NCBI GenBank assembly: GCA_964345135.1
Contig: CAYFQI010000032.1
Coordinates: 1-15,756 of the forward strand
From: CAYMKE01 sp964345135
GTDB lineage: Bacteria; Bacteroidota; Bacteroidia; Bacteroidales; JBBRXJ01
Reading direction: 5' to 3'
DNA length: 15,756 bases
Positions within the stretch are counted from its first letter, which is position 1, and the number at the start of each line of letters is the position of its first letter. Position numbers and translations under genes: made by a program. Shown piece after piece: positions 8,148 through 15,756 of the stretch. Under the pieces are notes generated by a model that made no database searches, was not told the origin of the DNA, and worked only from the letters and a program-made list of their open reading frames with translations.

Positions 8148-8214
8148 TTGTTTGTAGCTTCAAAATAATGATGTATAATAATAAACTATTTTACTAAATC
8201 AAAAAAACTATTTT

Positions 8215-10020
8215 ATGAACACTTTAAAATTATTTTATCTTTTTATACTGGGGTTATTATTCAGTATTTCAGCAAATTCAGCAGAACTACATGTTGGTTC
8301 GGGTCAACCATATTCAACTGTGCAGGCAGCTGTAGATGCTGCATCATCCGGTGATATAATTGTTATTCACCAGGGAACATACCGTGAAGAAGTCAATATT
8401 AACGTGAATGGCCTGACCATTCAGCCAAACGGATCAGATGAAGTCATTATGAACGGATGCGAACCACTTTTAAGCTGGACAGATGAAGGAGACGGCGTTT
8501 ACAGCACCACCATGGACTGGGATGTAACTGAAAGCCTTCAATGCAATCAAATATTTGTAGATGGTGTTATGATGCATGAAGTGCGTTGGCCTAAACANNN
8601 NNNNNNNNNNNNNNNNNNNNNNNNNNNNNNNNNNNNNNNNNNNNNNNNNNNNNNNNNNNNNNNNNNNNNNNNNNNNNNNNNNNNNNNNNNNNNNNNNAAC
8701 ACGAAAGTTCCACAGACATCCACCCCGATTGGAAAAAGCCTTTCAAGCGCAGAGAACGTGATCATTGACGGGATTGATGCTAAATACGTGTATCATACCG
8801 TTGATGCTTTTGGCGACTGGCAACATATGTATAACGGACGAACAGGTATTATCCTGACAGGATCTGACTGTATCTTTCGCAACAGCACCATATCATACAG
8901 CGCAGCTTCAGCAATTTCCATCTCAGGAGAACGAAACAAAGTGTTGAATAACATAATTTCAGGAGCAAATTATATGGCCGGAGAATGCGGCGCTATCAAT
9001 AATGGTGGTAAATATTGGGATTCTTATGACCATGAAATCGGGTATAATACTATTTACAATACCCCTCATGCTGCTATCAGCATCAGAACATTGCAAAATT
9101 CTGATGTAAATAACAAAGGTGTAGCAAGACTTCATCATAATCATCTTTTTGATGCATTGCATTGGATACACGATGCAGGATATATTGATGAAGCCGGTGA
9201 ACTTGGCAATTGGGTGCGAGTTGATCATAATATTTTAATTCATAACAACGACCCCTCGTTGGATATAAATCCTTTGCAATTTGGAATATACATAGATTTT
9301 GGAGATAACGATAATAATTATAATGCCCGGTATATTATTGACCATAATGTTTGTGCTATTTTCAGGCATGCTCCAATCACTGTCAATCATGCAAATGAAA
9401 CCCAGGTACTCAACAATACTTTATATGGCAAAGATTGGTGGGCTGATTTAAATGGGCTTAAAAAATTAAATGATAATGCTACAGCAGTAAATAATCAGGG
9501 ATTGGTTACTCTTAGTTCAGATAATGGATTGTTAACAAAATCCAACAATTATGATGTGATGGGAGATGGAACCAGGGATGATTATTTCACAGATTGGCGA
9601 AATGGAGACTGGAGCCTTACTGCCAATGCAACAGAATTAATTGACCAGGGAACTACTACTGATTGGGACGATCCGATATCGGGAAGTGCTCCGGATATAG
9701 GTGCCTTTGAATACGGGGCTGATGTATGGGAAGCTGGCGCTGACAGCACGAGTGCTATTACGTTGATTAAAAATACCCCGATCAACACTTCACGAGAGCT
9801 CATTTGTTATCCAAATCCTGCACAGGATGTGCTTAACATATCGGCAACAAAGAACATCAATGAAGTAACTGTAACGGATTTACAAGGAAGAGCCCGAATG
9901 TCTTCAAAGGATACTGGAATCATTCAACAGATTAATGTTTCCGGTTTGCCCAAAGGAATATATATAATCTCCTGCTCAACTAAAAATGGCACATTAAATC
10001 AGGTATTTTTGAAAAAATAA
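8215..10020 (+). CDS. Secreted right-handed beta-helix protein with T9SS C-terminal sorting domain (interrupted by assembly gap)
   Basis: Probable extracellular or cell-surface carbohydrate-active protein. A signal peptide occupies residues 1-23 (hydrophobic core, cleavage likely NSA|EL). A DUF1565-like start follows (YSTVQAAVDAASSGDIIVI, from 33), then VDGVMMHEVRWPK just before the gap. After the gap, parallel beta-helix coils are seen as repeated N-x-I/HN-x-I turns: NVIIDGI, CIFRNSTI, NKVLNNII, HHNHLFDA, VDHNILIHNN, IIDHNVCAI, TQVLNNTLYG. The helix ends at APDIGAFEYG. The last 75 or so residues (from ELICYPNPAQDVL to QVFLKK) are a Por/T9SS type A sorting domain: YPNP motif, VTVTDLQGR, GLPKGIYII. 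Such proteins include polysaccharide lyases and epimerases, but I cannot name a catalytic residue here, and the missing part may be long. Frame agreement across 100 Ns is not proof of continuity. It lies 110 nt after the HTCS, which may regulate it, and ends at a terminator. Confidence 0.85.
   Translation: MNTLKLFYLFILGLLFSISANSAELHVGSGQPYSTVQAAVDAASSGDIIVIHQGTYREEVNINVNGLTIQPNGSDEVIMNGCEPLLSWTDEGDGVYSTTMDWDVTESLQCNQIFVDGVMMHEVRWPKXXXXXXXXXXXXXXXXXXXXXXXXXXXXXXXXXXNTKVPQTSTPIGKSLSSAENVIIDGIDAKYVYHTVDAFGDWQHMYNGRTGIILTGSDCIFRNSTISYSAASAISISGERNKVLNNIISGANYMAGECGAINNGGKYWDSYDHEIGYNTIYNTPHAAISIRTLQNSDVNNKGVARLHHNHLFDALHWIHDAGYIDEAGELGNWVRVDHNILIHNNDPSLDINPLQFGIYIDFGDNDNNYNARYIIDHNVCAIFRHAPITVNHANETQVLNNTLYGKDWWADLNGLKKLNDNATAVNNQGLVTLSSDNGLLTKSNNYDVMGDGTRDDYFTDWRNGDWSLTANATELIDQGTTTDWDDPISGSAPDIGAFEYGADVWEAGADSTSAITLIKNTPINTSRELICYPNPAQDVLNISATKNINEVTVTDLQGRARMSSKDTGIIQQINVSGLPKGIYIISCSTKNGTLNQVFLKK
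8598..8697. other. Assembly gap of 100 N inside the beta-helix gene
   Basis: Exactly 100 undetermined bases, the conventional placeholder for a scaffold gap of unknown size. It falls between the DUF1565-like N-terminal part and the first clear beta-helix coils, so the true protein length is unknown. Confidence 0.99.
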
Positions 10021-10045
10021 CAAATCAGTAATCATTGCTGAATAT

Positions 10046-10081
10046 AAAAGCTCCCATTAAATAGTACAAATGGGAGCTTTT
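10046..10081. terminator. Bidirectional intrinsic terminator between convergent genes
   Basis: AAAAGCTCCCATT (10046-10058) pairs perfectly over 13 bp with AATGGGAGCTTTT (10069-10081) around a 10-nt loop, with T-runs following on the + strand and, read on the - strand, a T-run from the A-tract. It serves the beta-helix gene (stop at 10020) and, in the opposite direction, the radical SAM gene, whose stop codon (10081-10083) abuts the hairpin arm. Confidence 0.9.
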
Positions 10082-11025
10082 TATTTTTTAAACAATTTTC
10101 CCTGCCATGTATCTTTTTCCTCGAGCTTTTGCTCGAGCAACCGGATGATCTCAAAATTTCTTAATGCCCCGAATGTTGGAGAAAGCAAAAACCGTGGCGG
10201 GACTTCTCCTGCAATTCGCTCTATAACAATTGACGGGTTCAGTCTCTCGATAAAAGAAATGCAAAAATCGAGATATTCTTCGAGTGTAAACAAGTTAAAG
10301 CGCCCCGGGTGGAGTTTATATTCTTCAGCCAAAACGGTATTGACCAAAATTTGAAGCTGATGAAATTTTATGTTGTTCAATGGGAGGGAAGATAATATTT
10401 CAGCTTCTGAAAGCATATATTCCATGCTTTCTCCGGGCAATCCGAAAATGATATGCCCACCTGTACGAATGCCTCTTTCAGATGTCTCGTGAATTGCAGC
10501 TTTTGTTTGCTCAAACGTGTGTCCTCGGTTGATTTTTTGCAATGTCTCGTTACTGCAACTTTCGATGCCATACTCAACAATAATATAATATCTTGTTGAT
10601 AATTCAGCCAGGTAGTCGAGTATCTTATCCTCAATGCAATCCGGCCGTGTACCAATTACTAGTCCCGTGATATTGAAAACAGACAATGCATCGTCAAAGA
10701 GTTTTTTTAAATATTCAAAGGGGGCGTATGTGTTTGTATAAGCCTGAAAATATGCCAGGTATTTTGTAGCCCTCCGGTACCTGCGTTGATGAAATTCCAT
10801 GCCTTCTTCGAGTTGCTGCCTGACTGGTTTTTCGGATGTACAATATGACGGATTGAATGCATCGTTATTGCAATAAATACACCCGCATGTCCCTTTTGTC
10901 CCATCGCGGTTTGGACACGTGAACCCGGCATCAATGGCCAATTTTTGTAAACGTTCCCCGTAAATTCCCCTGATGTATTCAGGGTATCCATTAAATCTTC
11001 TCGCATGTCCCCACGGGTACGTCAT
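10081..11025 (-). CDS. TIGR01212-family (YhcC-type) radical SAM protein
   Basis: 314 residues, matching the about 310-residue length of the YhcC/TIGR01212 family, whose radical domain is Elp3-like. The 4Fe-4S cluster ligands are C37 in FTCPNRDGTKG followed by C49 and C52 in CGCIYCNN (an Elp3-type widely spaced Cys motif); the extra C47 lies where relatives I recall have Gly. Later landmarks are VIGTRPDCI, the EYGIES strand, RGHTFEQT, and RTGGHIIFGLPGE, all typical of the SAM-binding barrel. The C-terminal ERIAGEVPPRFLLSP segment is also family-typical. The protein would bind S-adenosylmethionine and generate a 5'-deoxyadenosyl radical, but the physiological substrate of this family is not firmly established, to my knowledge. 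It is cytosolic and monocistronic: promoter-like sequence upstream at 11068-11097 and a shared terminator at its end. Confidence 0.93.
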   Translation of the reverse strand: MTYPWGHARRFNGYPEYIRGIYGERLQKLAIDAGFTCPNRDGTKGTCGCIYCNNDAFNPSYCTSEKPVRQQLEEGMEFHQRRYRRATKYLAYFQAYTNTYAPFEYLKKLFDDALSVFNITGLVIGTRPDCIEDKILDYLAELSTRYYIIVEYGIESCSNETLQKINRGHTFEQTKAAIHETSERGIRTGGHIIFGLPGESMEYMLSEAEILSSLPLNNIKFHQLQILVNTVLAEEYKLHPGRFNLFTLEEYLDFCISFIERLNPSIVIERIAGEVPPRFLLSPTFGALRNFEIIRLLEQKLEEKDTWQGKLFKK

Positions 11026-11358
11026 ATATTCGTTTCATTTATTATTCGTCAGATTGTAACACGTGTACAAAGGTACAAAGTAAAAAGGATTTGTAAAGGC
11101 AGTTTTTTTAAAAACCGGCTGTTTTAATTCATTTTCACATGCACGAGATCCCCAGGTTATATTATTTTTTGATATTATAGACAGGCTGTAAACTTCAACT
11201 TCATCTGATCAATAGTCAGATAGAAATATGTCTGCATATATTAAAAGCTTTATAATGGATTTTTCGGGAATTGCGAAGATGGAAAAATATGGAGTTTACT
11301 CACGTAAATGATTGTTTTGCCATTGAGCATAACGAAGAAGTCGGACTTTAGACAAACA
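11026..11358. other. 333-nt intergenic region between the two - strand genes
   Basis: The part nearest the radical SAM gene carries its likely promoter (11068-11097). The rest is AT-rich with no supported gene. A perfect 6-bp inverted repeat, ATCTGA (11203-11208) and TCAGAT (11216-11221), and a 5-bp one, TTTAC/GTAAA (11295-11308), are present but lack T-runs in the direction needed to terminate the helicase gene. A 27-codon + strand frame (11228-11311) has no support. Confidence 0.6.
11068..11097 (-). promoter_or_regulatory. Bacteroidota-type promoter for the radical SAM gene
   Basis: Read on the - strand, TACCTTTG (11075-11068) matches the -7 consensus TAnnTTTG exactly. A TTTA (11097-11094), one base off the -33 TTTG, lies 18 nt upstream of it. 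The -7 element ends 42 nt before the ATG at 11025, a reasonable leader length. A second near-match (TACTTTG) overlaps just upstream. Confidence 0.45.
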
Positions 11359-14300
11359 CTAATTAACGTCTTTAATTTTATCTAATTCAACGTACCAAAG
11401 ATATCCTTTAATATCCTGGTATCCCATATCCGATAAATATTTCATATAATATTGTACCTGCTTCTGATGCGTCATTTCTTCCAACATCCCGAATTTATAA
11501 TCAATTACAACTACCTTATTTTCACAGATTAAAACCCTGTCGGGACGAACACTTCTGCCATCAGGCAACAAAATATCCGCTTCGGTTTTAATTTTCCATT
11601 TGACCTCATCAAACCACTCATGTACTTTTTTATTTTGCAGGGCCTTATGAAGTAGTTCCGAAATCGTCTTACTTTCGCCATTGCTTATCAGGCCGTCCAA
11701 AAATACCCGGTGAATGGCTCTATCAATATCATCCGTTGTGTTTATATTGCGCAATACTTCATGCATGATGGTTCCGTAATTTAATTGCTCTTTTACAGAT
11801 TTTTCATTGAAAGAAAAAAAATTTTTTCCATAATGTCGTAGTTGTAATGTATGATGAATGGCTCCTGCTTTGATATGGTCTATTAATACGAAATGATCTG
11901 CTTCAAAATGATGCTGTTCTTTCTGAGGGATGTCTCCCTTTAGAAAATGCCGGCTTTCAGGATGCCAATACTGGTTAAAAGGTATCGTTAAGTGCTCATC
12001 GTTTTTTCCATCAGTTAAAAAGCACGATTCCAATAATTGAGCCACTGTGCTATATGGTTCTTTTTGAGAAGAATTGGACTTCTGTTTATAACGTGACCAG
12101 GTAATCAGGCATTCTTTTGCCCGCGTAAAAGCAACATACAACAAATTCAGGTTATCTACATGGGATTTCAGGTATTCTTCAAAATATTCCCGGAAAAAAT
12201 GAGTCTGTTTTAATTGCTTTGAATATTTTACAGGTACATATTTAAATTTATTAAATGGGGGACAGGAGGGAGAACACCATAAAATGCCCGGAGAGTTATT
12301 TAATTTCCAATGGCAAAAGGGAATCATGACAACATCAAATTCAAGCCCCTTTGATTTGTGTATCGTAAGTATCCGGATGGCATTCTGTTGTTCCGGTAGA
12401 TTCAATGTTTTTTTACTTCCCGTTTCTTCCCAATAATTTAAAAATGAATGTATATCTGATGAATCACCTGATGAAAAGTCATTTACAATATCCTGAAAAG
12501 CCTCGAGATAAGGGATTTCATGTTGAATACAATTTAATCCGAATAATGCAATGATTTGTTCTGTCAATTCATACAATGGATATTGACGGAGAACAGAAAA
12601 ACCGGTAATGAGTTGTTCAGGAACTATTTTTTCGAATGAAAGGGGATTATTCGTATCATTTTTTCCAAAAAGGTCATGTTGTTCTTGGGGATCAGGGGTA
12701 TGTTGGAGTATATAATGATAATATTCATTGGATAGTATTTTTTTATTGATCTCATCATGAGGGAAAATTAAATAATTAAAACAGCAAAGGATTATTTTAA
12801 TTGATGAAGCATGCTCTAAGAATAATGAATCCTCCGAGATGATATTGAACCGGTATTTTTCAGGAATCACACCCGAACTATTGAATTGAAGGAGCATTTC
12901 TGCAAGTTCCTGTCCTTCTTTGTTTTGTCTTACCAGAAAAGCAATATCCCCTGGTTGATAGCCTTTATCAAACAATTCAATTAGTTTATAAGGGATATCT
13001 TCTTTAAGGCGTTCATCAAACTCCTCATCAGAGATAAAAGAGGCCTGGATATGCCCTCCCGGATTATTTTCGGAAGAATGATTTTGAATGGGTTCATGAT
13101 ATGCTTTAACTACTTTTTCAGATAAATGCTCAAGTTCTGACTTAAGCCCTTCTTGTTCTATCAGTGCATTAATTTTATTCTGAATGATATACTGAGTCCT
13201 GGAAAAAAGAGTATTGTTAAAATGAATAATATGTGTCCTGCTTCGATAATTATCATTTAACGTGAAGTGTTGAATTTGTGAAGAAGGGTATTCATTGTCA
13301 ATTTGTTCTGCCAGGATATTCCAGTCACTGTTCCGCCACCGATAAATTGACTGCTTCACGTCCCCGACAATCAGGTTGCTGTGATTCTCAGCGAGACTGT
13401 TGTTTATCAGTGGTTTAAAGTTTTCCCACTGGAGCCTGGATGTATCCTGAAATTCATCAATCATATAATGGTTGAACAGGTTGCCCGTTTTTTCAAAGAT
13501 GAACGGGGTATCATTATTGGCAATGATCTCATTCAGGAATAATGCACTGTCTGATATAAGAAAGATATCTTCTTCGGATGTATACATGTTTAGTTCATCG
13601 GCAATATCATGAATAATTCCAAATGTAAATAGATGATTCCCTATCTCTTTGGCCGTGTAATAATCCCTAAAATACTGATTGTAAGTCGCCAGGATGTCGT
13701 TTAAAAGATCATTCAATTCATCATAAATGCGTTTAATGGCTTCTTCTTTCCCTGAATTTTTCGTCACCCATGTATCAATATTATTCACTGCTTCCAATAA
13801 TCGTTTCCCGGGTTTAAAGTCTTTTTTGGCTGAAATCTTTTTAAAATAATTCACAAAGCCGGAATGGGCATATTTAAAATCGGTAATTTCAAGACCGTTG
13901 TTGCTTAACAGGTTAAGGGCTTTTTGTCCGTGTTCCTGCATTTTGGATTCAAAATGCCGAATGATCCCGTGAATATCTTTCAGGTAATCATTTAAAAAAC
14001 TGTTGTTTACATTGGCTCTTAACTGTCTGTTCAGTGATTGCACGTGCTCTTTAAACACTTCGTCGCCCAGGCCAATCATATCATTTTTAATATTCCAGCT
14101 TTTCCCTTCGGATATTTTATTTTCAGCAAAGCGGCTTAGCCAATCAACCATTCGTGGTGATTCATTGAGTTTGGATAAAATGCGGTCCACCACGATATTC
14201 AATACCTTATCATTCTCCATTTCAAGGTTAAACCCTGCCTGCAGGCCCATTTCTTTTGCAAACGCCCTGATAATCTGTTGAAAAAAAGTATCTATGGTTG

Positions 14301-14613
14301 ATATTGAAAACCTGTAAAAATCGTGAAGAATGTTTTTCAGCTGTTGTTGAGCCTTATCTTTGATTTCATGTTCAGTTAACTGAAATGCATCCTGCAATTG
14401 TTCATTGTAGGGTGAATCCAATCCATTAGACAAGAGGAACAGTTGATAAATAATCCTCTTTTTCATCTCTTCCGCTGCTTTATTGGTAAACGTGACCCCT
14501 AAAACATGTTTGTAATTTGATGGACTCTGAAACAGGAAATAAAGATACCGCCCAATCAGTTGAAACGTTTTACCGGAACCGGCTGAGGCTTTATATACTT
14601 GTAATTTGGACAT
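11359..14613 (-). CDS. AddA/RecB-like UvrD-family helicase-nuclease
   Basis: 1084-residue superfamily 1A helicase fused to a C-terminal PD-(D/E)XK nuclease, the architecture of AddA/RecB subunits that process double-strand breaks for recombination. Helicase motifs are complete: Walker A ASAGSGKT (9-16), Ia VTFTNKAAEEM (40-50), II IDEFQDTS (D386, E387), III GDVKQSIYRWR (D418 onward), IV NYRS (455-458), V HKSKGLEF (H752-F759), VI YVAFTRAKE (R831). The nuclease part shows GTIMHEVL (candidate motif His), then RPDRV (D1025), IDYK (D1038, K1040) and KQVQYYM, the expected D-DxK-Q pattern, so nuclease activity is likely retained. The length fits the AddA-like proteins of Bacteroidota. The usual partner, an AddB-like nuclease/helicase, is not in the window. 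The HEAT-repeat gene lies 156 nt upstream on the same strand. Its ATG at 14613 directly precedes the Walker A strand, as normal. AddA is the best call over RecB, but gene naming is uncertain without the partner. Confidence 0.92.
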   Translation of the reverse strand: MSKLQVYKASAGSGKTFQLIGRYLYFLFQSPSNYKHVLGVTFTNKAAEEMKKRIIYQLFLLSNGLDSPYNEQLQDAFQLTEHEIKDKAQQQLKNILHDFYRFSISTIDTFFQQIIRAFAKEMGLQAGFNLEMENDKVLNIVVDRILSKLNESPRMVDWLSRFAENKISEGKSWNIKNDMIGLGDEVFKEHVQSLNRQLRANVNNSFLNDYLKDIHGIIRHFESKMQEHGQKALNLLSNNGLEITDFKYAHSGFVNYFKKISAKKDFKPGKRLLEAVNNIDTWVTKNSGKEEAIKRIYDELNDLLNDILATYNQYFRDYYTAKEIGNHLFTFGIIHDIADELNMYTSEEDIFLISDSALFLNEIIANNDTPFIFEKTGNLFNHYMIDEFQDTSRLQWENFKPLINNSLAENHSNLIVGDVKQSIYRWRNSDWNILAEQIDNEYPSSQIQHFTLNDNYRSRTHIIHFNNTLFSRTQYIIQNKINALIEQEGLKSELEHLSEKVVKAYHEPIQNHSSENNPGGHIQASFISDEEFDERLKEDIPYKLIELFDKGYQPGDIAFLVRQNKEGQELAEMLLQFNSSGVIPEKYRFNIISEDSLFLEHASSIKIILCCFNYLIFPHDEINKKILSNEYYHYILQHTPDPQEQHDLFGKNDTNNPLSFEKIVPEQLITGFSVLRQYPLYELTEQIIALFGLNCIQHEIPYLEAFQDIVNDFSSGDSSDIHSFLNYWEETGSKKTLNLPEQQNAIRILTIHKSKGLEFDVVMIPFCHWKLNNSPGILWCSPSCPPFNKFKYVPVKYSKQLKQTHFFREYFEEYLKSHVDNLNLLYVAFTRAKECLITWSRYKQKSNSSQKEPYSTVAQLLESCFLTDGKNDEHLTIPFNQYWHPESRHFLKGDIPQKEQHHFEADHFVLIDHIKAGAIHHTLQLRHYGKNFFSFNEKSVKEQLNYGTIMHEVLRNINTTDDIDRAIHRVFLDGLISNGESKTISELLHKALQNKKVHEWFDEVKWKIKTEADILLPDGRSVRPDRVLICENKVVVIDYKFGMLEEMTHQKQVQYYMKYLSDMGYQDIKGYLWYVELDKIKDVN

Positions 14614-14769
14614 TAAGGTATCAACTTATTGTAGGGTTATATGTTTATTTTTATCAGAGAGAGTACAGGGATGATAGTAGATATCTATTTATAAGTACCC
14701 AGATATTGAAATATTTAATAAGTTTCTGTATTTTAGGTATATAGAAAAATTATTGGGTTCGGTTTATAG

Positions 14770-15654
14770 TTACTTGTGGCTTTCCTGAACTACTTTCAGC
14801 ATTTTATCAGCCTCTTTAGTGTTCAATTGTTTCAGGGTATAGGTTACATCTTTAGCAAACCATTCATCTTGTTTCATAGCTTTTAATACGGCTTCGTTGC
14901 CCAGGTGAATAAGTGCATAAGTAGCAGTATTCCTGAGGTATGTGTCTTGTAAAGCATTAATGATTGGGGTAATGGTTCTCGAATCTCCTAATTTACCGAG
15001 TGTTTCAATGGATGCTTGCTGAATTTCCCGTTTTAGTTTTTTAAGCTCTGCTATTTGTTCTTTATCTGCTTTTTGATCTAATTGTTTTATTTCTTGTTTA
15101 AGTATATCTTGGTTATCCAGATAGGGTAAAATATATTCAACAATTTTTTTGTTGCCGACATTGCCGATATTGCCTAATGCTCTTATAGTAGCAGGCAATG
15201 CTTCGGGTTTTTCTTTGCCAAGCAAGTCAATCATCGGATCTATGGCTTTAATATCGCCAATAACTCCGAGAATCCTGCAAATATGGAGGCGTATTTCTTC
15301 ATTGTTCAAAGCCTTAAGCAATTCACCCTGAGCCTGGTTTCCCATATTTTTAAGGGCATTCTCTGCTGCAAGTCTGACATCAAGAGCGGAATCATCTTTT
15401 AATGCTTTGATCAAATGCGGGATGGCTTTAGGGGCCTGAATTCTCCCTAAAATACCGGCCACGCCTTTTCGTATATTAAGAGAATCACTTTTATTCAATG
15501 CTTCAATTAACAAGTCTGTTGAATGGCCTTTCAAAGCAACTAATGAATCGGATACAGTACGGTTTAATTCAATGCCTTCGTATTTAAGTGTTTTAATCAA
15601 TGATTGAATGATTTCCTTGTCTTTTGTGAAATTTAATGCTCTGGCAGCCTGCAC
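14770..15654 (-). CDS. HEAT-repeat protein, 5' end broken by an apparent frameshift
   Basis: 294 residues from a GTG at 15654, made of about eight HEAT/PBS-lyase-like helical pairs: VQAARALNFTKDKEIIQSLI, NIRKGVAGILGRIQAPKAIP, DVRLAAENALKNMG, RLHICRILGVIGDIKAIDPM, EALPATIRALGNIGNVG, and ASIETLGKLGDSRTITPIIN. A charged, Lys/Glu/Gln-rich insertion (EIKQLDQKADKEQIAELKKL) interrupts them, possibly a helical arm. Such repeats form protein-binding scaffolds; no catalytic domain is seen. The GTG start is doubtful: it cuts a HEAT unit, and the frame stays open and repeat-like upstream (GCSVQILKETLENEGYELK) to a TGA at 15718-15720. Just beyond, another frame reads LKEDYSGRVMDESK; adding one base to the T-run at 15712-15714 joins the two as MDESKGCSVQ. 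The ATG at 15725 of that frame, or a site beyond the window, may be the real start. Sequencing error or true mutation cannot be told apart here. The gene may be co-transcribed with the downstream helicase (156-nt gap). Confidence 0.75.
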   Translation of the reverse strand: MQAARALNFTKDKEIIQSLIKTLKYEGIELNRTVSDSLVALKGHSTDLLIEALNKSDSLNIRKGVAGILGRIQAPKAIPHLIKALKDDSALDVRLAAENALKNMGNQAQGELLKALNNEEIRLHICRILGVIGDIKAIDPMIDLLGKEKPEALPATIRALGNIGNVGNKKIVEYILPYLDNQDILKQEIKQLDQKADKEQIAELKKLKREIQQASIETLGKLGDSRTITPIINALQDTYLRNTATYALIHLGNEAVLKAMKQDEWFAKDVTYTLKQLNTKEADKMLKVVQESHK

Positions 15655-15756
15655 CTTCAGTTCATAACCCTCATTTTCAAGTGTTTCTTTTAAGATTTGT
15701 ACAGAACAACCTTTGATTCATCCATGACCCGACCAGAGTAATCTTCTTTAAGTCAG

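Noticed and set aside
11203..11221. ATCTGA/TCAGAT inverted repeat as a terminator or attenuator
   Set aside because: Only 6 bp, about 140 nt from the helicase stop, and no T-run follows on the - strand.
11228..11311. 27-codon + strand ORF between the helicase and radical SAM genes
   Set aside because: No supporting feature; it is antisense to the likely transcript of the flanking - strand genes.

Overview
The window looks like an AT-rich genome segment from a member of the Bacteroidota. Three things point there: a 14-blade hybrid two-component system (HTCS), a secreted protein ending in a type IX secretion (Por) sorting domain, and TAnnTTTG-type -7 elements, with Shine-Dalgarno sites mostly lacking. 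The 100-N run at 8598-8697 marks a draft scaffold. I see no rRNA, tRNA, CRISPR array, transposase or phage gene.

Layout. All genes from 54 to 10020 are on the + strand. (1) pyrK and pyrD (54-1726) overlap and encode the two subunits of the NAD-dependent class 1B dihydroorotate dehydrogenase of pyrimidine synthesis. (2) A short + strand unit follows: a 270-aa orphan protein of the squalene-cyclase/prenyltransferase toroid fold (1922-2734) and a PhnO-like GNAT acetyltransferase (2800-3288). A 17-codon open frame between them overlaps the acetyltransferase start codon, and a strong intrinsic terminator lies about 200 nt beyond. (3) A 1478-aa HTCS sensor/regulator (3668-8104) is followed by a secreted right-handed beta-helix protein (8215-10020) with a T9SS sorting domain. 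This resembles a sensor plus extracellular polysaccharide-acting effector, but no SusC/SusD pair is in view. The beta-helix gene contains the assembly gap.

A symmetrical terminator at 10046-10081 separates the two halves. Everything beyond it is on the - strand: a YhcC-type (TIGR01212) radical SAM protein (10081-11025), a 1084-aa AddA/RecB-like helicase-nuclease (11359-14613) with complete helicase and nuclease motifs, and a HEAT-repeat protein (14770-15654) whose 5' end appears broken by a single-base frameshift close to the window edge.

Most of this is core metabolism, DNA repair and a carbohydrate-sensing locus. I found no clearly new multi-gene defence or mobile system. The least explained parts are the toroid-fold orphan with the acetyltransferase and the coupled mini-ORF, the HTCS/beta-helix pair lacking a transporter, and the damaged HEAT-repeat gene.
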